Notes: generated by a model from the sequence alone, not told the origin. A stretch of 61,001 nucleotides of DNA from Arthrobacter sp. efr-133-R2A-120 (GCF_030209835.1 NZ_JARVRF010000050.1:1-61001); one strand, 5' to 3'. Positions 24,798-33,611 are shown, counted from the stretch's first letter. Program-made: numbers and translations.

Positions 24798-25931
24798 ATG
24801 ACACTTGGCATCCTGTCGTCATCGCGGAAGCCGGACGAGCGTCGGCTACCCGTCCATCCTCTGCATTTGGAGCGCATTGCTCCGGAACTCCGGCAACACA
24901 TCCGGCTGGAGCGCGGCTACGGCGAACGCTTCGGCTTTTCTGACAGCCAACTTGAGCCTCTGGTCGGTGGCATGGCACGCCGCGAAGAATTGATCGCGGA
25001 TTCCGATGTCATCCTCCTGCCCAAACCGCAGCCAGAAGACGTCGCCGACCTCCGCGACGGTCAGGTTCTCTGGGGCTGGCCGCACTGCGTCCAGGACAGG
25101 ACCATCACCCAGCTAGCCATCGACAAGAAGCTGACCCTGATCGCGTTCGAAGCGATGAACCACTGGGCCAGCGACGGCGGCTTCGGCCTTCACGTCTTCC
25201 ACAAGAACAACGAGCTTGCGGGATACTGTTCCGTCATCCACGCCCTTGCGCTGACGGGCTCGACGGGCGACTACGGGAGGCGGCTGAGCGCCGTCGTAAT
25301 TGGTTTCGGAGCCACAGCGCGTGGTGCGGTCACAGCGCTGAACGCCCACGGCATCCACGACGTCCAGGTGCTGACCAACCGCGGCGTTGCGGCGGTGGGT
25401 TCCCCCATCCACTCGGTGCGCATAGTGCAGTTCGACCACGACCAGAACGCCCCTTTCCTGAGCGAAGTCATCACCGATCGCGGCCGCCTGCCATTGGCGC
25501 CGTTCCTTGCCGCGAGCGACATCGTGGTCAACTGCACGCTGCAGGACCCGAACTCGCCGCTGACGTACCTGCGGACCGAGGACCTGGACGCGTTCCAGCC
25601 GGGCAGCTTGATTGTTGACGTCTCCTGCGACGAAGGCATGGGCTTCAGTTGGGCGCGGACCACGACGTTCGCCGAGCCCATGTTCACGGTGGGCGAGCAC
25701 ATCAACTACTACGCCGTGGACCACAGCCCGTCCTACCTGTGGAATTCGTCCAGCTGGGAGATCAGCGAAGCGCTCCTGCCGTTCCTCGAGACTGTCATTT
25801 CTGGCCCCGAGGCCTGGGACGCCAGCGAAACGATCTCGCGAGCCATCGAGATCCGGGACGGCATCATCCGCAACCCGGACGTACTCCAGTTCCAAGGCCG
25901 CTCAGCGGACTATCCGCACCTTGCGGCGTAG
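24798..25931 (+). CDS. N5-(carboxyethyl)ornithine synthase-like / alanine dehydrogenase family protein
   Basis: About 377 aa. N-terminal AlaDh/PNT domain (LGILSSSRKPDERRLPVHP; FGFSDSQLEPL) and a Rossmann part (AVVIGFGATARGAVTALNAHGIHDVQVLTNR). The pattern with SSRKPDERRLP matches N5-(1-L-carboxyethyl)-L-ornithine synthase, which reductively condenses pyruvate with the side-chain amine of ornithine using NADPH, rather than plain alanine dehydrogenase. Start at 24798 by homology; GTG at 24777 overlapping the small upstream gene is the alternative. Confidence 0.75.
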   Translation: MTLGILSSSRKPDERRLPVHPLHLERIAPELRQHIRLERGYGERFGFSDSQLEPLVGGMARREELIADSDVILLPKPQPEDVADLRDGQVLWGWPHCVQDRTITQLAIDKKLTLIAFEAMNHWASDGGFGLHVFHKNNELAGYCSVIHALALTGSTGDYGRRLSAVVIGFGATARGAVTALNAHGIHDVQVLTNRGVAAVGSPIHSVRIVQFDHDQNAPFLSEVITDRGRLPLAPFLAASDIVVNCTLQDPNSPLTYLRTEDLDAFQPGSLIVDVSCDEGMGFSWARTTTFAEPMFTVGEHINYYAVDHSPSYLWNSSSWEISEALLPFLETVISGPEAWDASETISRAIEIRDGIIRNPDVLQFQGRSADYPHLAA

Positions 25932-25948
25932 TCGCCTCGAAGCCTAAG

Positions 25949-25993
25949 AACACGGCCAGCCGGGCGCCTTGTGGGCGCCCGGCTGGCCGTGTT
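25949..25993. terminator. Perfect 20-bp stem, bidirectional terminator
   Basis: Arms 25949-25968 and 25974-25993 are perfect complements around a TTGTG loop. The arm begins AACACGG and the other ends CCGTGTT, so both strands get a short U-rich tail. It separates two convergent genes; the downstream stop is five bases away. Confidence 0.85.
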
Positions 25994-25998
25994 CGGCA

Positions 25999-27396
25999 CT
26001 ACGCCGACTGCGGGACGATCCGCACCATCCGGCGTCGGTCCCGGACGTTCACTTTGAGCCGCAATTCAGACTTCCGGGCGAGCACGACGGCGACTGTCGC
26101 CGCTGCGAGCGCCGGCACCCCGCCCGACACCAAGAGCGCTGCGTGCGGGTTCAGGTGCTCGGCAAGCCAGCCGATCATGGGTCCACCGATGGCTTGGCCG
26201 CCGATGAGCACCATGATGTAGAGGCTCATGACGCGGCCGCGGATGCTCATGTTGGCACTGACCTGGACTAGTTGGTTTGCGGCGGTCAGGAACATGAGGC
26301 ACCAGAATCCGGAGAGGACCATGGCAGCGGAGAGCCACACCATGGATGGCGCCAACGCGGCCAGGCACAGCATCAAGCCGTACATCCCGGCGCACAGCAC
26401 CACCGAGCGCAGGCGCAATTGGCGGCGGCGGGCCGAAGTGATTGCTCCAGCAAGCGCTCCAAGGGCAACCATGGCGTTGAGCAAGCCGTAGCCGCCGGCA
26501 CCGGCATGGTAGATATGGTCCGCGAAGGCGGCGAGGAGCACAGGCAGGCTCATCGCGAAGACCGCTATGAAACCGGCCATGAGCCACGGCCAGTAAATGG
26601 TGGGCTTGCTGAGGGCGTAACGCAGTCCCTCCGCAAGCATTCCCTTGCGTTTTGGCACAGGCGTGCTGACATAAAGTTCATTCTTGCGCAGCATCAAGAG
26701 CATGGTGACAGTGGAGCAGCAGGCCACCGCGTTCGCCGCGAAGGCCCAGCCCGCTCCGACCGCGGTGAGCAGCACGCCGGCCAGGGCGGGGCCAATCAGG
26801 CCGCCCAGCTGGAACGTGGTGGAGTTGACGCTGATGGCGTTGCGCAGGTATTTCGGTCCCACGAGTTCGTTGACGAAGACCTGCCGGGCGGGCTGGTCCA
26901 GGACGGTCACGAGGCCTAGGACAAACGCGATCACGTAAACGTGCCACACCTCGATGTGCTGGCTCAGCGCCAAGACGGCAAGGATGGCCGCCAGGGAGGC
27001 CGCGACGCTCTGGCACAGGATGAGGATGCGTCGCTTGGGGAAGCGGTCCGCCATCATGCCACCCCAGGGGCCCAGGAACAGCGACGGCGTGAACTGCAAT
27101 GCCACGGTTATTCCGACGGCGGTGACGGAGCCGGAGAGCTGGAGTACCAACCAGTCCTGGGCAATCCTCTGCATCCAGAGTGCGATGACGGCCACGAAGT
27201 GGCCCATGGCGAAAATCCGGAAGTTGGGTACTTTGAGGGAAATGAAGGTGTGCCGCCAGGGCAGCCGTTCGCTGACGACGGCGATTGGCTGGGTGACCGT
27301 GTCCGGGTCGGCAGCGTGCGGAATTCGGCTGCTTGCGGCGAGGGAATCGATGGCGGGTTGGCTGACGTTTGCCGCTGAGGGCGGTGGGGGTGCCAA
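25999..27396 (-). CDS. MFS transporter (EntS/MFS_3-like exporter)
   Basis: 465 aa. About 45 polar residues, then 12 helices with the family GPWGGMMADRFPKRRILI loop and the central basic stretch VPKRKGMLAEGLRYAL. Likely an exporter of a siderophore, drug or other small molecule. The TTG at 27396 is the likely start, with AAGGA six bases upstream. It is divergent from the LysR gene, which may regulate it. Confidence 0.82.
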   Translation of the reverse strand: MAPPPPSAANVSQPAIDSLAASSRIPHAADPDTVTQPIAVVSERLPWRHTFISLKVPNFRIFAMGHFVAVIALWMQRIAQDWLVLQLSGSVTAVGITVALQFTPSLFLGPWGGMMADRFPKRRILILCQSVAASLAAILAVLALSQHIEVWHVYVIAFVLGLVTVLDQPARQVFVNELVGPKYLRNAISVNSTTFQLGGLIGPALAGVLLTAVGAGWAFAANAVACCSTVTMLLMLRKNELYVSTPVPKRKGMLAEGLRYALSKPTIYWPWLMAGFIAVFAMSLPVLLAAFADHIYHAGAGGYGLLNAMVALGALAGAITSARRRQLRLRSVVLCAGMYGLMLCLAALAPSMVWLSAAMVLSGFWCLMFLTAANQLVQVSANMSIRGRVMSLYIMVLIGGQAIGGPMIGWLAEHLNPHAALLVSGGVPALAAATVAVVLARKSELRLKVNVRDRRRMVRIVPQSA

Positions 27397-27546
27397 AAGT
27401 AGTCCTTGGATAGGCGTTTCGCTGGGATGCCTTTAACGCTAGGGTTGGCCGCGGTGATTATGGAAGTGAATTGGCTGTATAACTAGCATTGCGAAGTGCA
27501 ATACACCGACGCGAGCGGCGGTGAACGTAGCTATTCAAGGAGTCCC

Positions 27547-28401
27547 GTGTTCGAACCCGTGCAGCTGCGGTCCTTCCTGGCCGTGGCCGAGACTTTGAGT
27601 TTCACGAAGGCGGCCGAGCGCCTCGGCCTGGCCCAGCCCACGGTCAGCCAACACGTAAGAAAGCTGGAGATGGCGGCCAAACGGGCGCTCGTAGCCCGCG
27701 ACACCCGGGATGTCCGGCTCACGGACAATGGCGACGCCATGGCAGGCTTTGCCCGCAACATCCTCTCCGCGCACGATTCCGCCGCAAGGTACTTTTCCGG
27801 CTCCGCGATGCGCGGCCGCTTGCGATTCGGAACCGCCGACGATCTCGCCATTACGGGCTTGCCTAGGATCCTGCGCGAGTTCCGGCAGCTGTACCCCCAG
27901 ATCAACCTTGAACTCACCGTCAGCCAGAGCGACCAACTCTACAAACGCGTCAACGCGGGCCAGTTGGATCTCGTCTTCGTGAAGTGGGTGGGCGAGGCGA
28001 AGGACGGCACTGTTGTCCGGCATGACAAGTTTGCGTGGGTGGGCGTCGAGCAGACGGTGCTGGACCCTGCCAGCCCTGTGCCGCTGATCTGCTATCCAGC
28101 CCCGAGCGTCAGCCGGAAACTGGCCATCGACGCTTTGGAGGCCATGGGCCGGACCTGGCGGGTCACCTGCTCTACCAAGCAGATTGCCGGCGTCTTAGCG
28201 GCGGTGCGGGCAGGCATCGGCGTCGCCGTGATGCCGTCGTCGCTGGTTCCCGAGGACCTCACGGTGATCACCAAGCGCTTCGACCTCCCGCCCGTGGGCG
28301 ACGTCGACTTCACCTTGATCCGCAACCCGTTGGCGAACGCCGAGGTAGTGGACGCACTGACGCAGGCAATCATCGGCAGAACACTCAATAAGCAGGCGTA
28401 G
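27547..28401 (+). CDS. LysR family transcriptional regulator
   Basis: 284 aa. N-terminal LysR HTH (FEPVQLRSFLAVAETLSFTKAAERLGLAQPTVSQHVRKLE) and a type 2 periplasmic-binding-like effector domain. The GTG at 27547 is chosen because AAGGAG lies five bases upstream and the HTH begins at once. The effector is unknown; the divergent MFS transporter is the natural candidate target. The 3' end overlaps the convergent TetR gene by 17 nt. Confidence 0.88.
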   Translation: MFEPVQLRSFLAVAETLSFTKAAERLGLAQPTVSQHVRKLEMAAKRALVARDTRDVRLTDNGDAMAGFARNILSAHDSAARYFSGSAMRGRLRFGTADDLAITGLPRILREFRQLYPQINLELTVSQSDQLYKRVNAGQLDLVFVKWVGEAKDGTVVRHDKFAWVGVEQTVLDPASPVPLICYPAPSVSRKLAIDALEAMGRTWRVTCSTKQIAGVLAAVRAGIGVAVMPSSLVPEDLTVITKRFDLPPVGDVDFTLIRNPLANAEVVDALTQAIIGRTLNKQA

Positions 28402-28978
28402 CTAGCGCCTGCGCGGCCAGGAGGACGGTCCGGACGATCGCCTCGCGGCGGCGCTCCGCCCTGCTTGACCCCTTGCTGCCGGCCATGAGGCCATCCAGCT
28501 CAGGCAGTACGGGCCAGGCGTCACACAGCGCGATGATGGTGAGCATCAAATCGGCCGCGTCTTCCCTGGACGTCCCCGGCATGGCTCGGATAACACTGTC
28601 AACCTTGTTGCTGCAATTCGCGGCCCTGTCCGGGCGGTTCACCACGTATTCGCCCCGCTCCAGACCTTCCCAAAACAGCAGCCTCGGAAGGGTGGCGTCC
28701 TGGTGGTGATGGTCGAACAGGCGTCCGGCGTAGTCGGCCAAAGCTTCGGGACCAGCGCCCTCGATGCGCACTTCGTCCACCACCTTGCTGAGCTGGGACG
28801 CGATCACGGCGTCGAAAAGAAGGTCCTTCTTGCCGAAGTACTGATAGATCCGCTCCTTGTTGACTCCGGCCGCGGCGGCGATGCGGTCCACCCTGGCCCC
28901 GGCGAGTCCGAATTGGCAAAACTCGGCAGTCGCCGCCTCAAGGAGGAGTCGCTTGGTCCGCTCGGTATCCCATGCCAT
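28385..28978 (-). CDS. TetR family transcriptional regulator
   Basis: 197 aa. N-terminal TetR HTH (TKRLLLEAATAEFCQFGLAGARVDRIAAAAGVNKERIYQYFGKKDLL, about residues 8-55) and a ligand domain with DHHHQDATLPRLLFWEGLERGE. TAAGAT lies six bases before the ATG, a leaderless start. It is divergent from the small membrane protein at 29078, and two copies of the same palindrome lie in the gap, so it very probably represses both genes. Confidence 0.88.
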   Translation of the reverse strand: MAWDTERTKRLLLEAATAEFCQFGLAGARVDRIAAAAGVNKERIYQYFGKKDLLFDAVIASQLSKVVDEVRIEGAGPEALADYAGRLFDHHHQDATLPRLLFWEGLERGEYVVNRPDRAANCSNKVDSVIRAMPGTSREDAADLMLTIIALCDAWPVLPELDGLMAGSKGSSRAERRREAIVRTVLLAAQALATPAY

Positions 28979-28998
28979 TTCCTAATCTTAACAGATTC

Positions 28999-29012
28999 CA
29001 ACCAAGTAGTTG
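28999..29012. promoter_or_regulatory. TetR operator-like site 1
   Basis: CAACCAAGTAGTTG, an imperfect palindrome that covers the -35 of the 29078 gene and lies just upstream of the tetR -10. Nearly identical to site 2 at 29055. Confidence 0.7.
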
Positions 29013-29038
29013 CAGTTTTTGTCAGCGCGGTCTAGTCT
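29010..29038 (+). promoter_or_regulatory. Promoter of the TetR-controlled membrane gene
   Basis: -35 TTGCAG (29010-29015) and -10 TAGTCT (29033-29038) with a 17-nt spacer. The -35 overlaps operator site 1. Confidence 0.6.
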
Positions 29039-29054
29039 GAACTCACGCAGAAAG

Positions 29055-29068
29055 CAACCAATTAGTTG
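29055..29068. promoter_or_regulatory. TetR operator-like site 2
   Basis: CAACCAATTAGTTG, the second copy of the palindrome, just downstream of the expected transcription start and before the GGAG ribosome-binding site. A repressor bound here would block elongation. Confidence 0.7.
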
Positions 29069-29077
29069 GAGAATGTC

Positions 29078-29410
29078 ATGAGCACCCGAATCCCCCTTGC
29101 CGCACCTGCGGACAACGCCGCGGTTGCGCCGGTTTCCGTGCCTTCCGCGCACTCTGTGCACGCCCCCTCCCTGCACGTACCCTCTGTACACATCCGTGCA
29201 GTGATCACGTGGCTGGCCATCTTCCCCCTCGTGGCAATCGGCATGACGATCCTCGCCCCACTCACGGAGTCATGGCACCCCGCACTGCGCGCCCTCGTCC
29301 TGACTCTCGTAGTGGTTCCTACTGCCGTCTACCTGGTTGTCCCCAAACTGCTCGCTGGCTACGGCTCCTTGAAGAGGCGGCAGGCAGGGAAGGCCAGCGC
29401 AAAGGCATAG
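29078..29410 (+). CDS. Small membrane protein, TetR-controlled, unknown function
   Basis: 110 aa. A variable N-terminal segment (Ala/Pro/Val/His-rich, with three similar SVHAPSLHVPSVHI-type turns) and two transmembrane helices (VITWLAIFPLVAIGMTILA and ALRALVLTLVVVPTAVYLVV), then a short basic tail. GGAG precedes the ATG at 29078. Divergent from TetR with shared operators; expression is probably induced by the TetR ligand. Confidence 0.65.
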   Translation: MSTRIPLAAPADNAAVAPVSVPSAHSVHAPSLHVPSVHIRAVITWLAIFPLVAIGMTILAPLTESWHPALRALVLTLVVVPTAVYLVVPKLLAGYGSLKRRQAGKASAKA

Positions 29411-29465
29411 CCTGTGTCATGCATCACCCGGCGATCGAGCGGCCACGCGCTAAACTTGTCACGTT

Positions 29466-29894
29466 ATGAACCGCACAATGTTTAAGTCCAAGATCCACCG
29501 CGCCACGGTGACCCATGCCGATCTGCACTATGTAGGTTCAGTGACGGTCGACCTGGATCTGCTGGATGCCGCGGATATTCTCCCCGGCGAGCTCGTCTCC
29601 ATCGTTGACGTGACTAATGGCGCACGCCTTGAGACTTACACCATTGCCGGCGAGCGAGGCTCCGGAGTCATTGGCATCAACGGTGCCGCAGCGCACCTCG
29701 TGCACGTGGGCGACGTCGTCATCCTCATCACCTATGCGGAGATGACCACCGAAGAGGCCAAGGCCTACCAGCCCAAGGTTGTCCATGTGGACAGGGCCAA
29801 CAAGATCGTCCAGCTCGGCAGCGATCCCGCCGAAGGCATCACTCCGGGCATCATGCGCCCGCCGCACGCCCTCAACAACGCCCAGCTGAACTAG
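29466..29894 (+). CDS. panD: Aspartate 1-decarboxylase
   Basis: 142 aa. Makes beta-alanine for pantothenate and CoA. The self-cleavage site Gly24-Ser25 is present (YVGS), giving the pyruvoyl group; Lys9 (KSKIHRA) and the IGINGAAAHLVHVGD core are typical. Slightly longer than the usual 126-139 aa. A TAAACT -10 lies nine bases upstream of the ATG, so the leader is only about 2-3 nt. Confidence 0.95.
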   Translation: MNRTMFKSKIHRATVTHADLHYVGSVTVDLDLLDAADILPGELVSIVDVTNGARLETYTIAGERGSGVIGINGAAAHLVHVGDVVILITYAEMTTEEAKAYQPKVVHVDRANKIVQLGSDPAEGITPGIMRPPHALNNAQLN

Positions 29895-29993
29895 ACTACC
29901 CGTCCTTCCCGGCACCCCTTCTTCGCGGTCCACATGGCGGAACATGCCGCCGTCGAGCCTTACAGCCGAATAAAGCTGATTTAGGCTGGGACT

Positions 29994-30038
29994 GTGAACC
30001 CACGCCGCCCCGCGCCCGTCCCCCTCCGGAGGCCGTAG
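29994..30038 (+). CDS. Possible 14-codon leader ORF in front of the AEC transporter
   Basis: GTG at 29994 with TAGGCT six bases upstream, so it could be the first codon of a leaderless transcript. It encodes VNPRRPAPVPLRRP (Pro/Arg-rich) and stops at TAG 30036-30038, which overlaps the GTG start of the next gene (TAGTG). The ribosome-binding site of the transporter (GGAGG) is inside it. This is a predicted coupling or attenuating peptide; not a protein-family match. Confidence 0.35.
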   Translation: MNPRRPAPVPLRRP

Positions 30039-30964
30039 TGCTGGGCGTCCTTTCCGGGTTCTTCGTGGTGTGGGCCATCATTCTGGTGGGCATGTTCGTC
30101 GGCAAGCGCGGGATCCTGGGGGACAACGCCCGTTCGGTCCTGAGCGGCCTGACCTTCTTCGTCGCAAGCCCGGCGCTCCTCTTTGAAACCCTTGGCAAGG
30201 CCCATCTTCGCGACATCTTTGCCGCTCCGCTCCTCGTCACGGCGGTGGGCGCCGTCGCCACGGGCAGCTTGTTCTTCATCATCGTGAAGTTCTGGCTCAA
30301 ACGTTCCCTGCCCGAATCGCTCATGTCCTCCATGAGCGCTTCCCTGGCCAACTCCGCGAACCTCGGCATCCCTATCGCGGTGTTCGTCCTGGGCGATGCA
30401 AGCTATGTGGCACCGCTGCTGATCTTCCAGCTCGCGTTCTTCACGCCCATGTACCTGATGGCGCTCGATGCCAGCACCAGCGCCCACCGCACCACTCCCC
30501 TGCGGTTCCTCCTGATGATCGTGCGGAACCCGATGATCGTGGGGTCGGCCCTCGGTTTGGTGGTGGCTGGAACGGGCTGGCAAGTGCCTTCGCTCATCAT
30601 GGATCCGATCCATTTGATCGGCGGAGCCGCCATTCCCGCAATGCTCATGGCGTTCGGGATGAGCCTGAACGGCTCCAGGCCCCTGCAAAAGGACACCGGC
30701 CGCAGGACGGACGCGCTCCTGGCCAGTGGCTTCAAGCTCTTTGTCCACCCCACGATGGCGTACCTGTTCGCCCGCTTCGCGCTGGGCCTGGAAGCGCATG
30801 CCTTGTTCGCCGTGGTGGTCACGGCGGCCCTGCCCACTGCCCAGAACGTATTCGTGGCCGCGAGCCGCTACAACACGGGAATCACCGTGGCCAAGGATAC
30901 GGTCCTGATCACCACGGTGGTGGCCGTCCCGGCAATGATCGCAGTGGCCCTGCTGCTCACCTAG
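30038..30964 (+). CDS. AEC family transporter (auxin efflux carrier-like permease)
   Basis: 308 aa with about ten transmembrane helices in the two five-helix halves of the family (GVLSGFFVVWAIILVGMFVGKRGIL; ANSANLGIPIAVFVLGD; GGAAIPAMLMAFGMSL). AEC proteins carry organic acids such as malate or malonate. GTG start with GGAGG upstream inside the predicted leader ORF. Converges on the HAD-GH15 gene with a seven-base gap. Confidence 0.88.
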   Translation: MLGVLSGFFVVWAIILVGMFVGKRGILGDNARSVLSGLTFFVASPALLFETLGKAHLRDIFAAPLLVTAVGAVATGSLFFIIVKFWLKRSLPESLMSSMSASLANSANLGIPIAVFVLGDASYVAPLLIFQLAFFTPMYLMALDASTSAHRTTPLRFLLMIVRNPMIVGSALGLVVAGTGWQVPSLIMDPIHLIGGAAIPAMLMAFGMSLNGSRPLQKDTGRRTDALLASGFKLFVHPTMAYLFARFALGLEAHALFAVVVTAALPTAQNVFVAASRYNTGITVAKDTVLITTVVAVPAMIAVALLLT

Positions 30965-30971
30965 ATAATTC

Positions 30972-33611
30972 CTACTCTTCGTCCACCGAGTCCAGGTAGC
31001 TGTCCAGGAGCTGCGCGCAGCGAATGAAGCCCAAATGCGAATACGCCTGCGGGTGGTTTCCCAAGTGGGTCTCCGTGCCGGGGTCGAATTCCTCCGGAAG
31101 CAGTCCGGTCGGACCGAAGAGCGCCACGAGCTGGTTGAACAACTCCAGCGCGTCGTCCAGCCGGCCAACGGCCAGATACGCCTCAATCAGCCACGTGGTG
31201 CAGATGTGGAACCCGCCCTCCAAACCCGGCAAGCCGTCGTCGTACCTGTACCGGAACACGGTGGGACCCACCCGAAGTTCCCGCTCGACGGCGGTGACGG
31301 TGTCCAGGAAGCGCTGGTCGCGGACATCCAGCAGGCCCGAGAGCCCGATGTGCAACACAGCCGCGTCCAAGTCCGGGCTGTCGTAGGCCACGGTGTAGGA
31401 GCTCGCGGAATCATCCCAGCCCTCGCGGAGTACTTCCGCGCGGATGGTGTTGGCCGTTTCCTCCCACTCGGCCCCGATGGGGCGCCGGAACCGGAACGCC
31501 GTGTGCATCGCCCGGTCCAGCGTCACCCAGCACATCACCTTGGTATAGATGTGGTGCCGAGGCGCGCGCCGGGCTTCCCAGATGCCATGGTCGGGTTCGT
31601 GCCAGCGGGCCAGTACGGCCGAGGCCATCTGCTCCATGAGTTTCCAGTGCTCGTCCGGCAAGGTGCCGCGGCGCTTACTGAGGGTCTGGATGAGTTCGGC
31701 GATCGGCCCGAAGACGTCCAGCTGCACCTGGTGGTCGGCGGCGTTCCCGATCCGCACGGGCCGCGAGCCGGCGTAGCCGGGCAGGCTCTCGATAATGGCC
31801 TCCGTGGACAACGGGGAGCCGGTCACCGAGTACAGGGGGTGCAGCCATTCCGGACCGGGCGCGTTCTCGAGGATGCGGCCCAGCCAACGCAGGAACCCGT
31901 CTGCCTCTTCGGTGGAACCCAGATCCACGAGCGCGTTGACCGTCATGGAACCGTCGCGGAGCCAGCAATAGCGGTAGTCCCAATTGCGGGTGCCGCCGAT
32001 CCCTTCCGGCAGCGACGTGGTTGGCGCCGCGAGGACTGCCCCGGTCGGCTCGTGCACCAGCGCTTTCAGGACCAGTGCCGAGCGCCGCACCAACGACGGT
32101 TTCATGTCGGGCAGTTCCAGCCCACGGACCCACTGCCGGGATTGGTGCGCGACGGCGGCCCGCCGGGCGAGCTCTCCGGTGGGGTCCGGCGTCGTCGGCT
32201 CAGTGTCACCGCACCTCAGGTTCATGACGACAGGACCGTACGCGAGGCTGACTTCCGCGGTGGCGGTGCCGTGTTTGCCGTCGCTTGTGACGGTGAAGGA
32301 CACTCCGGGAGCGAAGAGAATGATGGGATCCGAGGTGCCCACGACGTGCAGCTCTTCGCCCCGGATTTCCATGTTGAACGGGGCGTTGGCGTAGTCCGGC
32401 CGCGGTGCGAAAACAATCCGTGCGCTGCCGGTTCCGGACAGGACACGGACCAGGCTGGTGATGCCGTCCGGTGCGGGCTCAAGGTAGTCAGTGACTGTGA
32501 CGTCGGCCCAGCGCGTCTCCACGATCATGGTGTTGTCCACATAGCGCTGGCCCAGCACCTTCGACGTCTTGACCGGTTCCACGCTGAAATGGCCGGCGGG
32601 GTCTCCACCAAGGATGTGGGCAAACAACGAGCCTGAATCCGGGAGGGGATGGCTCATCCAGCAGATCTTGGCTTCCGGGGTGAGCAGCGCCGTCGAGGTC
32701 CCGTTGCCGATCATCGAATGCCGTTCCAGCCCCACCGCGTCCTCGCCGAACAGCCACGCACGGCGCAGTTCGAACAAAATGGCGAGCACTTTGGCGAAGG
32801 ATTCCGGATCCGGCAAGCGGTAGCGCGCCTTGGTTTCTCCATCTCCAACGTGCAAGCCAAGATCCGGGCCCCGCAAGGTGGCGATCGCGAGCTCATCGCT
32901 CTCCGCGTCGCCGGCAAACAGGGCCGCGCTGGCCCCCAACTGTGTACGCAGATGCTCCAGCGCGGCGTCTTTGGAGGGCTCCACTATGGACAGGTCCAGC
33001 ACGGATCCGTCCACAATGAAAAACAAGCCCAATTCACGGGCGATCTGATGCGCCTCTCGAGTCACCCGGGCAACGACGGCAGGCGTGGCCGGCCTCGTAT
33101 GAATGGCTACGGCCACGGGCTTACGCTCGATGCTTACGCCCTTTTCGAAACCGATGGATTCGTTGAGGGCTGTGGCCGCCTGCTGAAGGACGGCCTCTGT
33201 AGCCATCGAGATGCTGTACGCGTAGGTCATGTCGAACTCAGCGCCGTGCGAACCGACCAGGTGGACTTCCGCAGGAAGCCGTGACACCGCGGCAAGGTCC
33301 CGCAACGACCTGCCGGAGATGACGGCCGTGTGCGTGTTCGGCAGGGCTGCCAGTGCCCGGAGCGCGACGGCGGCACTCCCCAAAGGAAGCGTCTCAGTGG
33401 ATACCCCTTCCGCGGCGCAGAGGGTTCCACCGTAGTTGCAGGCCACCAGGAGACCCGGAGTCCGGGCCAGCATCCTCAGTTCCGCGAGCAGCTCCGGAGT
33501 GATTCCGTCGTGGGCGGCCTCGGACTGGACTGCCGTCCGCAGGAGGCCCAACGGAAGCGATTTTGTCAGCAGCGCCGAATCGGCCACGGACAAATTGAGC
33601 GGAGTAGCCAT
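30972..33611 (-). CDS. Fusion of a trehalose-phosphatase-like HAD domain (degenerate) and a GH15 glucoamylase/trehalase domain
   Basis: 879 aa. Residues about 50-290 form an OtsB-like HAD domain with ISGRS, ERKPVAVAIHTR and GDAESDE. Residues about 300-879 form a GH15 domain: WDYRYCWLRDGSMTVNALVDLG, EGGFHICTTWLIEA (catalytic acid), LLPEEFDP (base) and LGNHPQAYSHLGFI. The HAD motif I, normally DxDGT, reads N59-Y-G-G-T-L64 (codons AAC and GGT), so both catalytic aspartates are missing. Phosphatase activity is therefore unlikely; the glycosidase half looks intact and could hydrolyse trehalose or another alpha-glucoside. The ATG at 33611 has GGAAGGA upstream. Confidence 0.82.
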   Translation of the reverse strand: MATPLNLSVADSALLTKSLPLGLLRTAVQSEAAHDGITPELLAELRMLARTPGLLVACNYGGTLCAAEGVSTETLPLGSAAVALRALAALPNTHTAVISGRSLRDLAAVSRLPAEVHLVGSHGAEFDMTYAYSISMATEAVLQQAATALNESIGFEKGVSIERKPVAVAIHTRPATPAVVARVTREAHQIARELGLFFIVDGSVLDLSIVEPSKDAALEHLRTQLGASAALFAGDAESDELAIATLRGPDLGLHVGDGETKARYRLPDPESFAKVLAILFELRRAWLFGEDAVGLERHSMIGNGTSTALLTPEAKICWMSHPLPDSGSLFAHILGGDPAGHFSVEPVKTSKVLGQRYVDNTMIVETRWADVTVTDYLEPAPDGITSLVRVLSGTGSARIVFAPRPDYANAPFNMEIRGEELHVVGTSDPIILFAPGVSFTVTSDGKHGTATAEVSLAYGPVVMNLRCGDTEPTTPDPTGELARRAAVAHQSRQWVRGLELPDMKPSLVRRSALVLKALVHEPTGAVLAAPTTSLPEGIGGTRNWDYRYCWLRDGSMTVNALVDLGSTEEADGFLRWLGRILENAPGPEWLHPLYSVTGSPLSTEAIIESLPGYAGSRPVRIGNAADHQVQLDVFGPIAELIQTLSKRRGTLPDEHWKLMEQMASAVLARWHEPDHGIWEARRAPRHHIYTKVMCWVTLDRAMHTAFRFRRPIGAEWEETANTIRAEVLREGWDDSASSYTVAYDSPDLDAAVLHIGLSGLLDVRDQRFLDTVTAVERELRVGPTVFRYRYDDGLPGLEGGFHICTTWLIEAYLAVGRLDDALELFNQLVALFGPTGLLPEEFDPGTETHLGNHPQAYSHLGFIRCAQLLDSYLDSVDEE

